Part shown: one piece after another, positions 8,081-16,574 of the stretch
Numbering within the stretch: the first letter of the stretch is position 1
Layout: each line of letters starts with the position of its first letter
DNA from: Isosphaeraceae bacterium
Lineage (GTDB): Bacteria; Planctomycetota; Planctomycetia; Isosphaerales; Isosphaeraceae
NCBI GenBank assembly: GCA_026004735.1
Contig: BPJS01000001.1
Location: 2,739,641 to 2,803,640 of the forward strand
Direction of reading: 5' to 3'
Length of the DNA: 64,000 nucleotides
Made by a program: the position numbers and the translations under genes
Notes under the pieces: model-generated
What the model was told of the DNA's origin: nothing
The model's database searches: none
Seen by the model: only the letters and a program-made list of their open reading frames with translations

Positions 8081-9544
8081 TCACCGGCTGGGATCGACCG
8101 CCGGGCGGCTCTCGGCAGCGCGAGCGCGGAGGAGGAGGAGTCCGGGCACGCGATAGACCTCGAGGATCGGCGTCGGCACGGCAACATCGAGCGGCAACGG
8201 CGCGGCGGGGCGGCCTTGGCGGAGGCCGACGGCCAGCCAGCCAGCCTGATCGTCGGGCCAGGGCGGCTCGGCGACCCGAATCCGCGCGGCCGTGCCTAGG
8301 TAGTGCCGCGCGACGTCCAGTTCGCCAAGATAACGCCGATCGACCACGGCGATGGCCACGTCGGGACGGGCGGCAGGACCGTCGATCGACCGGATCAGCA
8401 CCGCGGCCGCCTTCCAATCGGCCTTGAGGCCGTCGGCATAAACGGTGGTTTTCAACTCCTGGGCCATGCAGCCTGCCAGAACCACCCCGGCGCCTAGGGC
8501 CGCGATGGCCGGCAACCGCGCGAGTCCGTAGCCGAGCAGCAGCAGATAGGCCGGGGCGACGAACAGCGTATAGCGCGCTGGCCCAAACAACGGCCGCCCG
8601 ATCCAGGAAGCGCCGTAGAGCAGCAGCACCGGCCCCAGCAGCCAGACGAGCAGCAGGAGCACAGCGCGAGGTTGGCGGGCCGCCGAGCGCAGACCAGCGG
8701 CGATCACCGCCACGCAGCCGCCCAGAATCCAGAAGTTGCCCCCGATAAAGCCAATGGGAAACCCCAACAGGAGCCGCAGCGACCGGCCGGCCGGCTCATC
8801 GTAGGTGGGCGAGCTTGACAGATACGCGCCGACGGCGGGGACGAGCAGAAGGGCCGCCAGGCCGTGCACGGCCAGCCAGCGGGGAACGTTCAGGCCGTTG
8901 TTTCGGCGGTCGAGCGCCACAAAGACGGCCAGCGCGGCTATCATCAGGCCGCCGAGCGGATGGGTGTAGCCGAGCGCGACGACCAGGAAGACGTAGAGGA
9001 GCGTTCTCCACCTCGTCCACTGACCCCGAAGCGCGGCGACCAACCAGCCCAGGGCCGAGACGAGCACCAGCAGGGCGTACATCCGCAGTTCGCGTGCGTA
9101 ATAGACCAGCGGCGGACTGAAAGTCGTCAGGCCAGCCGCCCACCAGGCGGCGCGGCCATCATCGAACAGGCATCTTCCGAGCAGGAAGACCACGGCAACC
9201 AGGGCGACACCACAAACGGCGCTCAACGCCCGGCCAGCCGGCACCGAAGTTCCGAACACGCGGAACCAGCCCTGGAGCATGAGCGGATGAAGGGGAGCTC
9301 GGGTGGCGTCGGTCCGGTGAAGCCGTTCCAGCGCGGCCAAGGGTGTCGCTTCCGCGGCAACCTGGTATGAGACCAGCTCGTCGTACCAGAGCGAGGCACG
9401 CCCCAGCCCGGCGAATCGCACCACCGCGGCGACAGCAAGTAGGCCGATCAGGGCAGCCAGCTCCCGTTGTCGGACCTGTCGGCGCTCGATATCCTCGGGA
9501 GGTTGCGTCGCCGGGACCGTCTGCCCGTCGCCGTTGGTTGTCAT
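8081..9544 (-). CDS. Membrane glycosyltransferase, GT39/ArnT-like (PMT superfamily)
   Basis: The start is taken at the ATG 9542-9544 (487 residues); the open frame continues far upstream but only antisense to fabI. A cytoplasmic tail is followed by the first membrane segment (ELAALIGLLAVAAVVRFAGLG) and the luminal acidic motif SLWYDELVSY, the D-E site used by GT39/GT83 enzymes that take sugar from polyprenyl-phosphate. Roughly ten further hydrophobic segments follow (for example AGRALSAVCGVALVAVVFLLG and AVLLLLVWLLGPVLLLYG). A soluble tail of about 100 residues closes the protein. Such enzymes glycosylate proteins or envelope lipids at the outer membrane face; acceptor unknown. Confidence 0.85.
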   Translation of the reverse strand: MTTNGDGQTVPATQPPEDIERRQVRQRELAALIGLLAVAAVVRFAGLGRASLWYDELVSYQVAAEATPLAALERLHRTDATRAPLHPLMLQGWFRVFGTSVPAGRALSAVCGVALVAVVFLLGRCLFDDGRAAWWAAGLTTFSPPLVYYARELRMYALLVLVSALGWLVAALRGQWTRWRTLLYVFLVVALGYTHPLGGLMIAALAVFVALDRRNNGLNVPRWLAVHGLAALLLVPAVGAYLSSSPTYDEPAGRSLRLLLGFPIGFIGGNFWILGGCVAVIAAGLRSAARQPRAVLLLLVWLLGPVLLLYGASWIGRPLFGPARYTLFVAPAYLLLLGYGLARLPAIAALGAGVVLAGCMAQELKTTVYADGLKADWKAAAVLIRSIDGPAARPDVAIAVVDRRYLGELDVARHYLGTAARIRVAEPPWPDDQAGWLAVGLRQGRPAAPLPLDVAVPTPILEVYRVPGLLLLRARAAESRPAVDPSR

Positions 9545-9562
9545 TTGGGGAGAGTCGTGCCC

Positions 9563-10369
9563 ATGGGGCTGTTCGACGGGAAGGTAGGGCTGGTCCTGGG
9601 AGTCGCCAACGAATACAGCATCGCCTGGGCGATCAGCAAACGGCTGATCGACGAAGGGGCCAAGGTGGGCTTCACCCACCTGCCCGGTGAGAAGATGGAG
9701 CGGCGGGTCCGTAAGACCATTCCCGCCGATGCCCCCTTTCTGACCGCCTGCGACGTCGGCAAGGACGAGGACATCGAGCGGGCGTTCACCGAGGCGGTCG
9801 CCGCGCTCGGACCCCTCGATTTCGTCCTCCACTCGATCGCCTTCGCGCCGCTGGAGGACATCCGAAATCCAGTGCTCCTGGCCAGCCGCGAGGGTTTCAA
9901 GACGGCGATGGACATTAGCGTCTACTCCCTGATTCGCGTCTGCCGCGAGGCGTCGAAGCACATGCCCCGGGGCGGGGCCATCGCCACCCTGACCTACTTT
10001 GGCGGCGAGCGGGTCGTTGCCGGTTACAACATCATGGGCGTCTGCAAGTCGGCGCTCGATATGTCGGTCCGTTACCTGGCCTATGACCTCGGCCCGCAGA
10101 AGATTCGCGTCAATGCCCTCAGCGCAGGTCCAGTCAAGACCCTGGCCGCCTCGGCCGTAGGCGACGCCGACAAACTGGCCGGACTCTACGAGGCGGTCGC
10201 CCCCATGCAACGCAACATTGAGCGCGACGAAGTTGGATCGGCCGGGCTGTTTCTGCTCTCGGACCTGGCCAGCGGAATCACCGGCGAGGTGCTCCACGTC
10301 GATTGCGGCTACCACATCATGGGCTCGCCGGGCCGGGCGATCGAGGCGGCCAAGGAAGGCAAGGTCTGA
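9563..10369 (+). CDS. fabI: Enoyl-[acyl-carrier-protein] reductase FabI (NADH)
   Basis: FabI performs the last reduction of each fatty-acid elongation cycle. The 268-residue protein is a full short-chain dehydrogenase. It has the FabI-type nucleotide site LVLGVANEYSIAWAI, CDVGKDEDIERAF, the substrate-loop segment SIAFAPLED, and the catalytic Tyr-(6)-Lys in YNIMGVCKSALDMSVRYLA. The C-terminal DVGSAGLFLLSDLASGITGEVLHVDCGYHIMG analogue is present. The ATG at 9563 follows GGGGAGAG by 8 nt. Only 18 bp separate it from the divergent glycosyltransferase start, so its promoter must lie inside that gene. Confidence 0.95.
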   Translation: MGLFDGKVGLVLGVANEYSIAWAISKRLIDEGAKVGFTHLPGEKMERRVRKTIPADAPFLTACDVGKDEDIERAFTEAVAALGPLDFVLHSIAFAPLEDIRNPVLLASREGFKTAMDISVYSLIRVCREASKHMPRGGAIATLTYFGGERVVAGYNIMGVCKSALDMSVRYLAYDLGPQKIRVNALSAGPVKTLAASAVGDADKLAGLYEAVAPMQRNIERDEVGSAGLFLLSDLASGITGEVLHVDCGYHIMGSPGRAIEAAKEGKV

Positions 10370-10378
10370 GATGGCATC

Positions 10379-10678
10379 ATGGCCTCGACGCAGTGGCTGA
10401 ATTCGATCCTCAAGCCGGCCGACGTGACCGAATCCTGGAACGCAACCACGAAGTCGCGGCGAACGCGGGCCGGACAGTCGCGGGCCCTGGACACAACCTG
10501 TGGCCAGCTCGCGCTCACCCACCGGCCCACTGGCCTATGCGTCCGTGGAGAGATCCCCAGGGGCCACCGCAGCCGCCGCGCGATGCGGTCGTTGAGAGAC
10601 AAGCTGCGTGCCCGGTTCTGGTCGGACCTCGAGGCGGCTGTTGTCCGCCATCTGCGGGTTGCGGGGCGTTCGACGTGA
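10379..10678 (+). CDS. Possible small protein translationally coupled to the Nudix gene (uncertain)
   Basis: A 99-residue frame begins 9 bp after the fabI stop, and its TGA (10676-10678) overlaps the GTG start of the Nudix gene (GTGA). Third codon positions are mostly G or C, as in neighbouring genes. The product is Arg-rich, with an apparent C-terminal helix (MRSLRDKLRARFWSDLEAAVVRHLRVAG). I recognise no family, and an ATG at 10371 in another frame and a minus-strand frame compete for the region. If it is not coding, this 305-bp stretch is an otherwise empty gap between fabI and the Nudix gene. Confidence 0.3.
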   Translation: MASTQWLNSILKPADVTESWNATTKSRRTRAGQSRALDTTCGQLALTHRPTGLCVRGEIPRGHRSRRAMRSLRDKLRARFWSDLEAAVVRHLRVAGRST

Positions 10679-11106
10679 GCGCGGGTCCGATTCCCGTCGC
10701 GATTGCCCTGATTGTGCGCGAAGGCCGCTATCTCGTCCGCCGCCGCCCCCCCCTGCCCGGCTCGCCGATGCCTGGCTACTGGGAGTTCCCAGGAGGCAAG
10801 TGCGAGCCGGGCGAATCGCCCGAAGCGTGCGTCCGCCGAGAGATTGGCGAAGAGGCCGGTCTGGAGATCGTCGTCGAGCGGCTACGTCGGGTGATCGCGT
10901 ATCACTACCCGCACGGCCATGTTCTTCTGCACTTTTACGACTGTCGGCTTGCCGACCCAGCGGCCGAGCCCGACCCGGCCACCGGCTTTGTCTGGCGGGC
11001 CCCGGCGGAGCTGGTCCGGCTGCCGTTTCCCGGAGCCAACGAGCCGATTCTGGCCGAGCTGGTCCAGGAAGCGGACCGCCGTGAGCGGTCGACGCGACGG
11101 GGCTGA
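10675..11106 (+). CDS. Nudix hydrolase, MutT-like (8-oxo-dGTP diphosphatase type)
   Basis: From the GTG at 10675 the protein is 143 residues, the normal size of a MutT. The full Nudix box is present: GGKCEPGESPEACVRREIGEEAGL fits G-x5-E-x7-REU-x-EE-x-GU, which binds Mg and hydrolyses nucleoside diphosphate derivatives. The lead-in PVAIALIVREGRYLVRRRPP and GYWEFPGGK are typical of the oxidised-nucleotide-cleaning MutT branch. The C-terminal WRAPAELVRLPFPGANEPIL corresponds to the W-x-x-xEL-xxLPFPxAN-xxI ending of MutT. Likely role is sanitising 8-oxo-dGTP. Confidence 0.88.
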   Translation: MSAGPIPVAIALIVREGRYLVRRRPPLPGSPMPGYWEFPGGKCEPGESPEACVRREIGEEAGLEIVVERLRRVIAYHYPHGHVLLHFYDCRLADPAAEPDPATGFVWRAPAELVRLPFPGANEPILAELVQEADRRERSTRRG

Positions 11107-11129
11107 CCGGGTCGGGAATGCGACGGCGA

Positions 11130-12779
11130 TCAGCCGCCGAGCCAGGCGGGGCCCTGGCCGGCGGGTGGCAGCTTAATCAGGCTGACGCTGGAGACCGCCG
11201 GGTGGCTGGCGACGGCGGCGATCGCCTCGTCGGGGGGCACGCTGTCGAGGTTGAGGGTACCAATGGCCTCGGCGTTAGGCTTGGCGCCGCCAACGCGCTC
11301 GCGCCCGACGCTCATGTGGGCGATATTGACCTGCGCCCGCCCGAAAATATCACCGATGGCGCCGATGACGCCCGGACGATCCTGATGGCTGAAGACGAGC
11401 AACGTTCCGTCGAGCGGCGCGTCCATCAGGTAGTCGCCCAGCCGCACCAGACGGAGATACCTTCGTCCGAACAGGGTGCCGGCGGCGATGTAGGTTTTGC
11501 GATCGGTGGCGACCTCGGCCTGGATCAGGGTTCCGAAGTCGCCCGTATCGGTCGAGGTTTCGGCGGCCAGGTGGATGCCCCGTTCCCGGAGCAGAACCTC
11601 GGCGTTGACGAGGTTGACCTGCCAGGGGTCCAGAGCCGTTTCGAGCCAGCCGGCGGCAAAGGCCGCCGTGATCAGACGGGTGTTTTTGTGAGCGACCTCG
11701 CCGCGGTAACGGATCATCGCGCCCTGGACGGTGCCGCGATCCATCTGGGCATGGAGCATGCCGAGCCGCCGCGCCAGCTCGAGGTCGGGCCGAAGGTCCT
11801 CCAGCTCGGCCTTGTTGAGGTTGGGCAGATTGACCGAAAACCGCACCTGCCCGCGGCGGAAGAAGTCGATCAGCAGCCGGGCGGCCTCCTCGGCCACGGC
11901 CACCTGGGCTTCCTCGGTGGAGGCGCCCAGATGGGGCGTGACGAGGACCTTGGGGTGGTTGACCAGGGGATGATCGGGCGGCGGCGGTTCGGGATCGAAG
12001 ACGTCGATGGCGGCACCGGCCACGTGCCCCGCGTCCAGCGCGTCCACCAGCGCCGCTTCGTCGATCAAGCCGCCCCGAGCACAGTTCAAAATCCGAACCC
12101 CGCGACGCATCCGCCCGATCGCATCGGCGTTGATCAGGTTGCGGGTTTCGGCCGTCAGCGGGGTATGGAGCGTGACAAAGTCGCAGAGCGGCCAGAGATC
12201 GTCGAGCCGGGCGACACTCTCAACCCCCAGCTCGGCAGCCCGAGCCGGCGTCAGAAAGGGATCGAAGCCCAGAACCTTCATATCGAAGGCCAGCGCCCGC
12301 CGGGCAACCGACTGACCCACCCGCCCCAGACCGACGATGCCCAGGGTCTTGCCCTCCAACTGCGTGCCCGTGAATTGATTACGGTCCCATTTGCCGGCCT
12401 TGAGGCTGGCGTTGGCCTGCGGAACGTTGCGTACCAGCGCCAGCATCAATGCGAGGGTGTGCTCGGCCGTGGAGACCGTATTTCCCCCCGGCGTGTTCAT
12501 CACGACGACGCCGCGGCGGGTCGCCGCCGGGACATCGATATTATCGACACCGACTCCGGCGCGGGCGATGGCTTTGAGCCGGGTCTGCCCCTCGAGCACC
12601 TCGGCCGTTACCTGAGTTCCCGAGCGGACGATCAGAGCGTCGGCCTCGGCCAGAGCGGCCCTCAGCCCGGCTGGGTCCTTGGCCAGATCGGTCCGCACCA
12701 CCACGTCCAGCCCGGGCTCGGCCCGCAGCAGCGCTAGGCCGCTTTCAGCCACCTTATCCGTCACCAAGATCCGCGCCAT
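11130..12779 (-). CDS. serA: D-3-phosphoglycerate dehydrogenase (SerA) with C-terminal ACT domain
   Basis: SerA oxidises 3-phosphoglycerate to 3-phosphohydroxypyruvate, the first step of serine synthesis. The 549-residue protein begins MARILVTDKVAESGLALL. It has the GIVGLGRVGQSVARRA Rossmann motif (GxGxxG), the conserved RAGVGVDNIDVPAATRRGVVVMNTPGGNT region, NCARGGLIDEAAL (catalytic Arg) and VTPHLGASTEEAQ (catalytic His). An intervening regulatory domain (about 320-450) and an ACT domain (LLVFSHQDRPGVIGAIGDIFG) complete the long type-I form, consistent with serine feedback. The class V aminotransferase at 14033-15193, same strand, probably supplies the next pathway step. Confidence 0.95.
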   Translation of the reverse strand: MARILVTDKVAESGLALLRAEPGLDVVVRTDLAKDPAGLRAALAEADALIVRSGTQVTAEVLEGQTRLKAIARAGVGVDNIDVPAATRRGVVVMNTPGGNTVSTAEHTLALMLALVRNVPQANASLKAGKWDRNQFTGTQLEGKTLGIVGLGRVGQSVARRALAFDMKVLGFDPFLTPARAAELGVESVARLDDLWPLCDFVTLHTPLTAETRNLINADAIGRMRRGVRILNCARGGLIDEAALVDALDAGHVAGAAIDVFDPEPPPPDHPLVNHPKVLVTPHLGASTEEAQVAVAEEAARLLIDFFRRGQVRFSVNLPNLNKAELEDLRPDLELARRLGMLHAQMDRGTVQGAMIRYRGEVAHKNTRLITAAFAAGWLETALDPWQVNLVNAEVLLRERGIHLAAETSTDTGDFGTLIQAEVATDRKTYIAAGTLFGRRYLRLVRLGDYLMDAPLDGTLLVFSHQDRPGVIGAIGDIFGRAQVNIAHMSVGRERVGGAKPNAEAIGTLNLDSVPPDEAIAAVASHPAVSSVSLIKLPPAGQGPAWLGG

Positions 12780-13039
12780 GACCTCCGTCTGCTCCTTTTG
12801 ATCCGATCATCCACGGTGCACCAGCCGGAGAGGCCACACCCTCCCCTTCGCGCGAAGAGGTCCAGAATACCGTCCCCAGCCGGCTTCCGGCAGCCCATCG
12901 CCGATGCGCAGCTTGAGCCGAACCGCGGCATCCGACTTGCATCCGTTTTCGGAATGTTTGAGACTCTTCGATGAATTGCTGGAGAACCTGACCGGACCGA
13001 GCCCGACGGTCGAGTCTGTACGGTTGGGGGTACTACGCT

Positions 13040-13903
13040 ATGCGTCTATTCTCGGGACTGGTAGCGGCGGCGTTTGTGGGATGGCTCAGCGGCTCGCCGG
13101 TTGCCCAGGATGGCGACACGTCCAGCCCGCGTTTGGGGCAACTGGTCGTGGTTGGGGGTGGTCAGCCGGTACCCGAGATCATGCGACGCGCGTTGGAGCG
13201 CGCCGGGGGTGCGACGGCCCTGGTGGTGGTGGTTCCCCAGGCGTCGATCGATCCTCCGGGCACGGCGCAGCGATCGGTCGAATCGTGGAGGGAAGCGGGC
13301 GCGGAGCGTGTGGAGTGGCTTTCCGACTTGGAGGCGCCCGAGGCCCGCCGGGCGCTGCGGAGCGCCGATCTGATCTGGTTTTGCGGCGGCAGCCAGACGC
13401 GGTTGATGAGCCGGTTGCAGCAGGCGGGGCTGGTCGAACTCATCCGGGAGCGCTACCGGTCCGGCGCGATGGTGGGCGGGACCAGCGCGGGCGCGGCTGT
13501 GCTGTCGCGGGTGATGATTGCCGGGCCGGCCGGTCCCCGCGGAACACCCGAGGCTCAGCGGGCGCGGGTCGAGGAAGGTTTGGGGCTTTGGCCCGAAGTG
13601 ATCATTGACCAACACTTTATCCGCCGCAACCGTGAAGGTCGGCTGCGGCAGGTGGTGGCCGAGCATCCAGCGCTGCTGGGCGTCGGCATTGATGAGGGAA
13701 CCGCCGTTCTGGTTCGCGGGGACGAGCTGGAGGTGGTCGGGCAGAGCCGGGTGATCGTGCTAGCCGCGAAATCCAGCGGCAGCGGACCTCCGCGGGGGCC
13801 CATGGGGCAGAGTGGCCCGGTCGATTTTGAGTCGATCAGCCTGGAGGCAGGCGCTCGGCTGCGGCTCAACGAGGCGGCTTTCTCCGTGGCGGCCGCTCGA
13901 TGA
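13040..13903 (+). CDS. Secreted cyanophycinase-like peptidase (family S51)
   Basis: The 287-residue product has a short signal peptide (MRLFSGLVAAAFVGWLSGSPVAQ) followed by LGQLVVVGGG, the typical entry into the S51 fold. The nucleophile elbow reads VGGTSAGAAVLS (Ser in GTSAG). DLIWFCGGSQTRLMSRL and IIDQHFIRRNREGRLRQVV are conserved in cyanophycinases. The family cleaves beta-Asp-Arg bonds of cyanophycin or related isoaspartyl peptides. The export signal suggests that it acts on external polymer. I see no cyanophycin synthetase in the window. It sits on the opposite strand between serA and the class V aminotransferase. Confidence 0.85.
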   Translation: MRLFSGLVAAAFVGWLSGSPVAQDGDTSSPRLGQLVVVGGGQPVPEIMRRALERAGGATALVVVVPQASIDPPGTAQRSVESWREAGAERVEWLSDLEAPEARRALRSADLIWFCGGSQTRLMSRLQQAGLVELIRERYRSGAMVGGTSAGAAVLSRVMIAGPAGPRGTPEAQRARVEEGLGLWPEVIIDQHFIRRNREGRLRQVVAEHPALLGVGIDEGTAVLVRGDELEVVGQSRVIVLAAKSSGSGPPRGPMGQSGPVDFESISLEAGARLRLNEAAFSVAAAR

Positions 13904-14032
13904 GCACCCCGAGAGGCGCAGTCCGCGGCTCGAGCCGGTCCGCGGACAACAAAGAGGCCGGGGGCGGCCGTTCGGTGAGCGCCGATGGGCCGCCCCCCGG
14001 GGCTGTCGGAACGGGACGCTGGGAAGGATCGC

Positions 14033-15193
14033 TCAGCGGGTCTCGCTGAGGGCGGCGTGCTGTCCCATGAGCACTTGCTGGGCGGCCGTGACGGCCCGCC
14101 CCGGCTCGACCTCATGGCCCAATTCGGCTAGGACCAGCTCCAGAGCAGCCAGGCCGGCGACGACGTCGAGTTCGTCGAAGTAGCCCATGTGGCCGACGCG
14201 GACAATCTGGCCCTTGAGCTTGTCCTGGCCGCCGATGGTCGTGATTCCGAAACGCTCGGCGAGCCGACCGCGGATGTCGGAATCCTTCAGTCCCTCGGGA
14301 ACGCGGAAGGCGGTCAGCCCCTCGGCGGGACGAGCGCTGAACAGCTCGAGGCCGAGGGCCTGAATCCCGGCCTGGCAGGCTTCGCTCATGCGGCGGTGGC
14401 GTTCCCAGACCGCTTCGATCCCCTCGGCGCGGATTCGGTCGAGAGCGACCTTCAGGCCGAGCAAGAGGGTGTGCGCCGGCGTGAAGGGGGTGTCGAACTC
14501 GGCCATCTTTTTCCGCGCGGCCTTAAGGTTGAAATAAAAAGCGGGAGCATCACAGGCATCGATTTTGGCCCAGGCTTTGGGGCTGACGGCTAAGAAGGCC
14601 AGACCGGGCGGGAGCATCAGGGCCTTTTGGGAACCGACGGCGAGCAGATCGATGCCCCAGGCGTCGGTCCGGCATTCCATGGCGCCGATGCCGGAGATGC
14701 CGTCGATGGCCAGCACGGCGTCGGTGCGGGCGACGATGCGGCCAATGGCCTCGACCGGATGGCCGGTGCCGGTCGAGGTTTCGCTCAAGGTTCCGTAGAC
14801 GGCAACCGCGTCGGGGTGTTGGGCCAGGGCGTTCTCGACACGGGCGGGATCGACCGGCTGACCCCACTCGAAGTCGACGCTAATGGCCTCGATGCCGAAG
14901 GCCTGGCAGATTTTGAGCCAGCGCTGGGCGAACCAGCCGGCGTTGAGCACGATCGCCTTGCGGCCCCGGGGCACGACATTGACGACGGCGGCTTCCATGG
15001 CGCCGGTGCCGGAGCTAGTCAGGATGAGGACGTCGTTTTGAGTCTGAAAGACCTCCTTGAGGCCGGCCACGCAGGCCGTGATGACCTGTTTGGCCTCTGC
15101 CGAGCGATGGTGGATGACCGGCCGAGCCATTTCGAGTAAGACATCTTCGGGGACCGGGGCAGGCCCCGGTGTCATCAGACGCGGCTTTTTCAT
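14033..15193 (-). CDS. Class V PLP aminotransferase (alanine-glyoxylate / serine-pyruvate type)
   Basis: The 386-residue enzyme begins KKPRLMTPGPAPVPEDVLLEMARP, diagnostic of the AGT/SPT branch of class V aminotransferases. ILTSSGTGAMEAAVVN binds the cofactor phosphate, and the PLP lysine lies in AVGSQKALMLPPGLAF. Members interconvert glyoxylate, alanine, serine and pyruvate. In bacteria and archaea that lack a normal SerC, a homologue next to serA acts as phosphoserine aminotransferase. Proximity to serA on the same strand makes that an attractive inference here, although the cyanophycinase-like gene on the other strand intervenes. The last ~20 residues are a variable tail. Confidence 0.9.
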   Translation of the reverse strand: MKKPRLMTPGPAPVPEDVLLEMARPVIHHRSAEAKQVITACVAGLKEVFQTQNDVLILTSSGTGAMEAAVVNVVPRGRKAIVLNAGWFAQRWLKICQAFGIEAISVDFEWGQPVDPARVENALAQHPDAVAVYGTLSETSTGTGHPVEAIGRIVARTDAVLAIDGISGIGAMECRTDAWGIDLLAVGSQKALMLPPGLAFLAVSPKAWAKIDACDAPAFYFNLKAARKKMAEFDTPFTPAHTLLLGLKVALDRIRAEGIEAVWERHRRMSEACQAGIQALGLELFSARPAEGLTAFRVPEGLKDSDIRGRLAERFGITTIGGQDKLKGQIVRVGHMGYFDELDVVAGLAALELVLAELGHEVEPGRAVTAAQQVLMGQHAALSETR

Positions 15194-15438
15194 AAGAGAA
15201 GCAACTCCGGGGGTCGAAGACTCAGTCGGCCCGGCCGATCGGGCGAGCAGGCTGGCCGAAGGCGGAACCGGCGGGAGGCTGAGTTGCCACCTGGGGGCGG
15301 CATGACAATAGTTTAGCCGGACGATTGGCGCGGCGGGTAGCGGAGCCGACGTCCGAGATCGCCGATAACGGTCCTGGTTAGTACAGTAGGCCCAACTTAG
15401 TCGAGGTCCGGAATCATCCGGGCTGGGGACTCGAAGCG

Positions 15439-15786
15439 ATGCCGGAGAGCTGCGCTCAGGTTCGGCTTGTCGCCATCATTCGGCCGTTCCGGGTTGCGGC
15501 GGTGCTTGAGGCGTTGGCTCCGCTGGGGATCGAAGCCGGCCTGGTGCGGGAGGTGATGGGTTTTGGACGCCAGAAGGCGCGGCTTCACCGGTATCTGGGG
15601 AGCGAGTTTGACACGTCGTTTCTGCCCAAGGTCGAGCTGACGCTGTTTCTCCGCGCTGATCAGGTGGGCGAGGCGGTACGGGCGGTGGTCGAGGCCGCGC
15701 GGGCCGGCCGGATGGGTGACGGCAAGATTTTCCTCCAATCGGGGATGGCCGTTGAGTGGGAGGTCGAGTCGGACGGAGCGGGCTAA
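15439..15786 (+). CDS. PII-like signal protein (GlnB/GlnK family), divergent
   Basis: This 115-residue protein follows the PII fold: LVAIIRPFRVAAVLEAL, the T-loop beginning VMGFGRQKARLHRYLGSEFDTSFLPKVEL, and the B-loop AGRMGDGKIFL. PII trimers sense ATP/ADP and 2-oxoglutarate and bind partner proteins through the T-loop. Aligned to E. coli GlnB, the uridylylated Tyr51 is Phe (residue 57 here). Ser49, the residue phosphorylated in cyanobacterial PII, is kept (residue 55). The C-terminal segment QSGMAVEWEVE lacks the arginines that GlnB uses for ATP phosphates. No amtB or glnA is adjacent. The stop codon overlaps the stop of the convergent repressor gene. Confidence 0.85.
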   Translation: MPESCAQVRLVAIIRPFRVAAVLEALAPLGIEAGLVREVMGFGRQKARLHRYLGSEFDTSFLPKVELTLFLRADQVGEAVRAVVEAARAGRMGDGKIFLQSGMAVEWEVESDGAG

Positions 15787-16574
15787 CGGTGAGGGGTGCT
15801 GGTTCCGACGACGCGGCGAATGCGTCGCTGCTCGGGCGGACCGTCGAGCTTGAGCAGGATGGTGCTCGGCTCAGCCTTGGGATTCTCGGCCCGGAGAATG
15901 CCGAGCGAACCGGAGCACTCGAACCAACGGACCAGCGGTTTTCCCTCGACCCAGGCAACGACCAGGGAACCGGCCAGCGCCTCGTAAGACTCGGCTTCGG
16001 CTGAGTACGCGGCATAAGCGCCGTCGGCCAAGATCGGCGCCATGGCGTCGCCTTCGACGCGAACGCAGCGGCAGGCTTCGGGCGACCCGAGCCAGTCGCG
16101 TCGGGCGGCAACATACTCGGGGCGGCCGGTTGGTTGCGGCGATTCGACCGGAATCAGAACCACATCGGGCAATTCGGCCGAGCGCGGTGGTGGCACGTTG
16201 GGTGGAGCGGTGGCGGTGGCCGACTGGGAAGGTTCACGCTGCTCGAGCCGCTCGAGGGCAATACGGAGCAAGTCGCGGACCGATTGAGCACGACCGTCGG
16301 CGCTGGGGGTGTTCCAACTGCGGTAACGCGGCCCTTCGCCGTGCAGCAGCCAGAGCGGCTCAGCGGAGGTCAGTTCCATGAACCGAAGCAGGACTTCAGC
16401 CGGTACGGTCACCCCCGACTCATAGTTGTACCAGGTCCGGACCGGAAGACCGAGCCGGCGGGCCATTTCGGAGCCACCCCGGTCGCCATAGAGCTCAATG
16501 CGAATTTGTCGCAGCCGCTCGGAAAGGCGGCATTTTTCGTCAACCGCCTCGGGTCGATTTTTGCGCCGAGCCAT
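15783..16574 (-). CDS. HTH transcriptional regulator with S24 (LexA/CI-like) domain lacking the catalytic serine
   Basis: The 263-residue protein has an N-terminal XRE-type helix-turn-helix (about 18-80: LSERLRQIRIEL ... MARRLGLPVRTWYNYESGVTVP). A Ser/Pro-rich linker (112-135) and a C-terminal S24 beta-domain follow. In autocleaving relatives the nucleophile lies in a GDSM-P motif; here it reads GDAMAP (175-180), Ala for Ser. The strand that normally holds the catalytic Lys (V-K-R-L) reads V-R-W-F. The protein is therefore probably a stable, non-cleavable repressor or sensor. Regulatory targets are not evident; it may control itself through the upstream gap. Confidence 0.8.
   Translation of the reverse strand: MARRKNRPEAVDEKCRLSERLRQIRIELYGDRGGSEMARRLGLPVRTWYNYESGVTVPAEVLLRFMELTSAEPLWLLHGEGPRYRSWNTPSADGRAQSVRDLLRIALERLEQREPSQSATATAPPNVPPPRSAELPDVVLIPVESPQPTGRPEYVAARRDWLGSPEACRCVRVEGDAMAPILADGAYAAYSAEAESYEALAGSLVVAWVEGKPLVRWFECSGSLGILRAENPKAEPSTILLKLDGPPEQRRIRRVVGTSTPHR

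Noticed and set aside
11118..12737. Plus-strand frame of 539 codons over serA
   Set aside because: Mirror frame of serA; low-complexity, Gln/Gly/Asp-rich translation without motifs.
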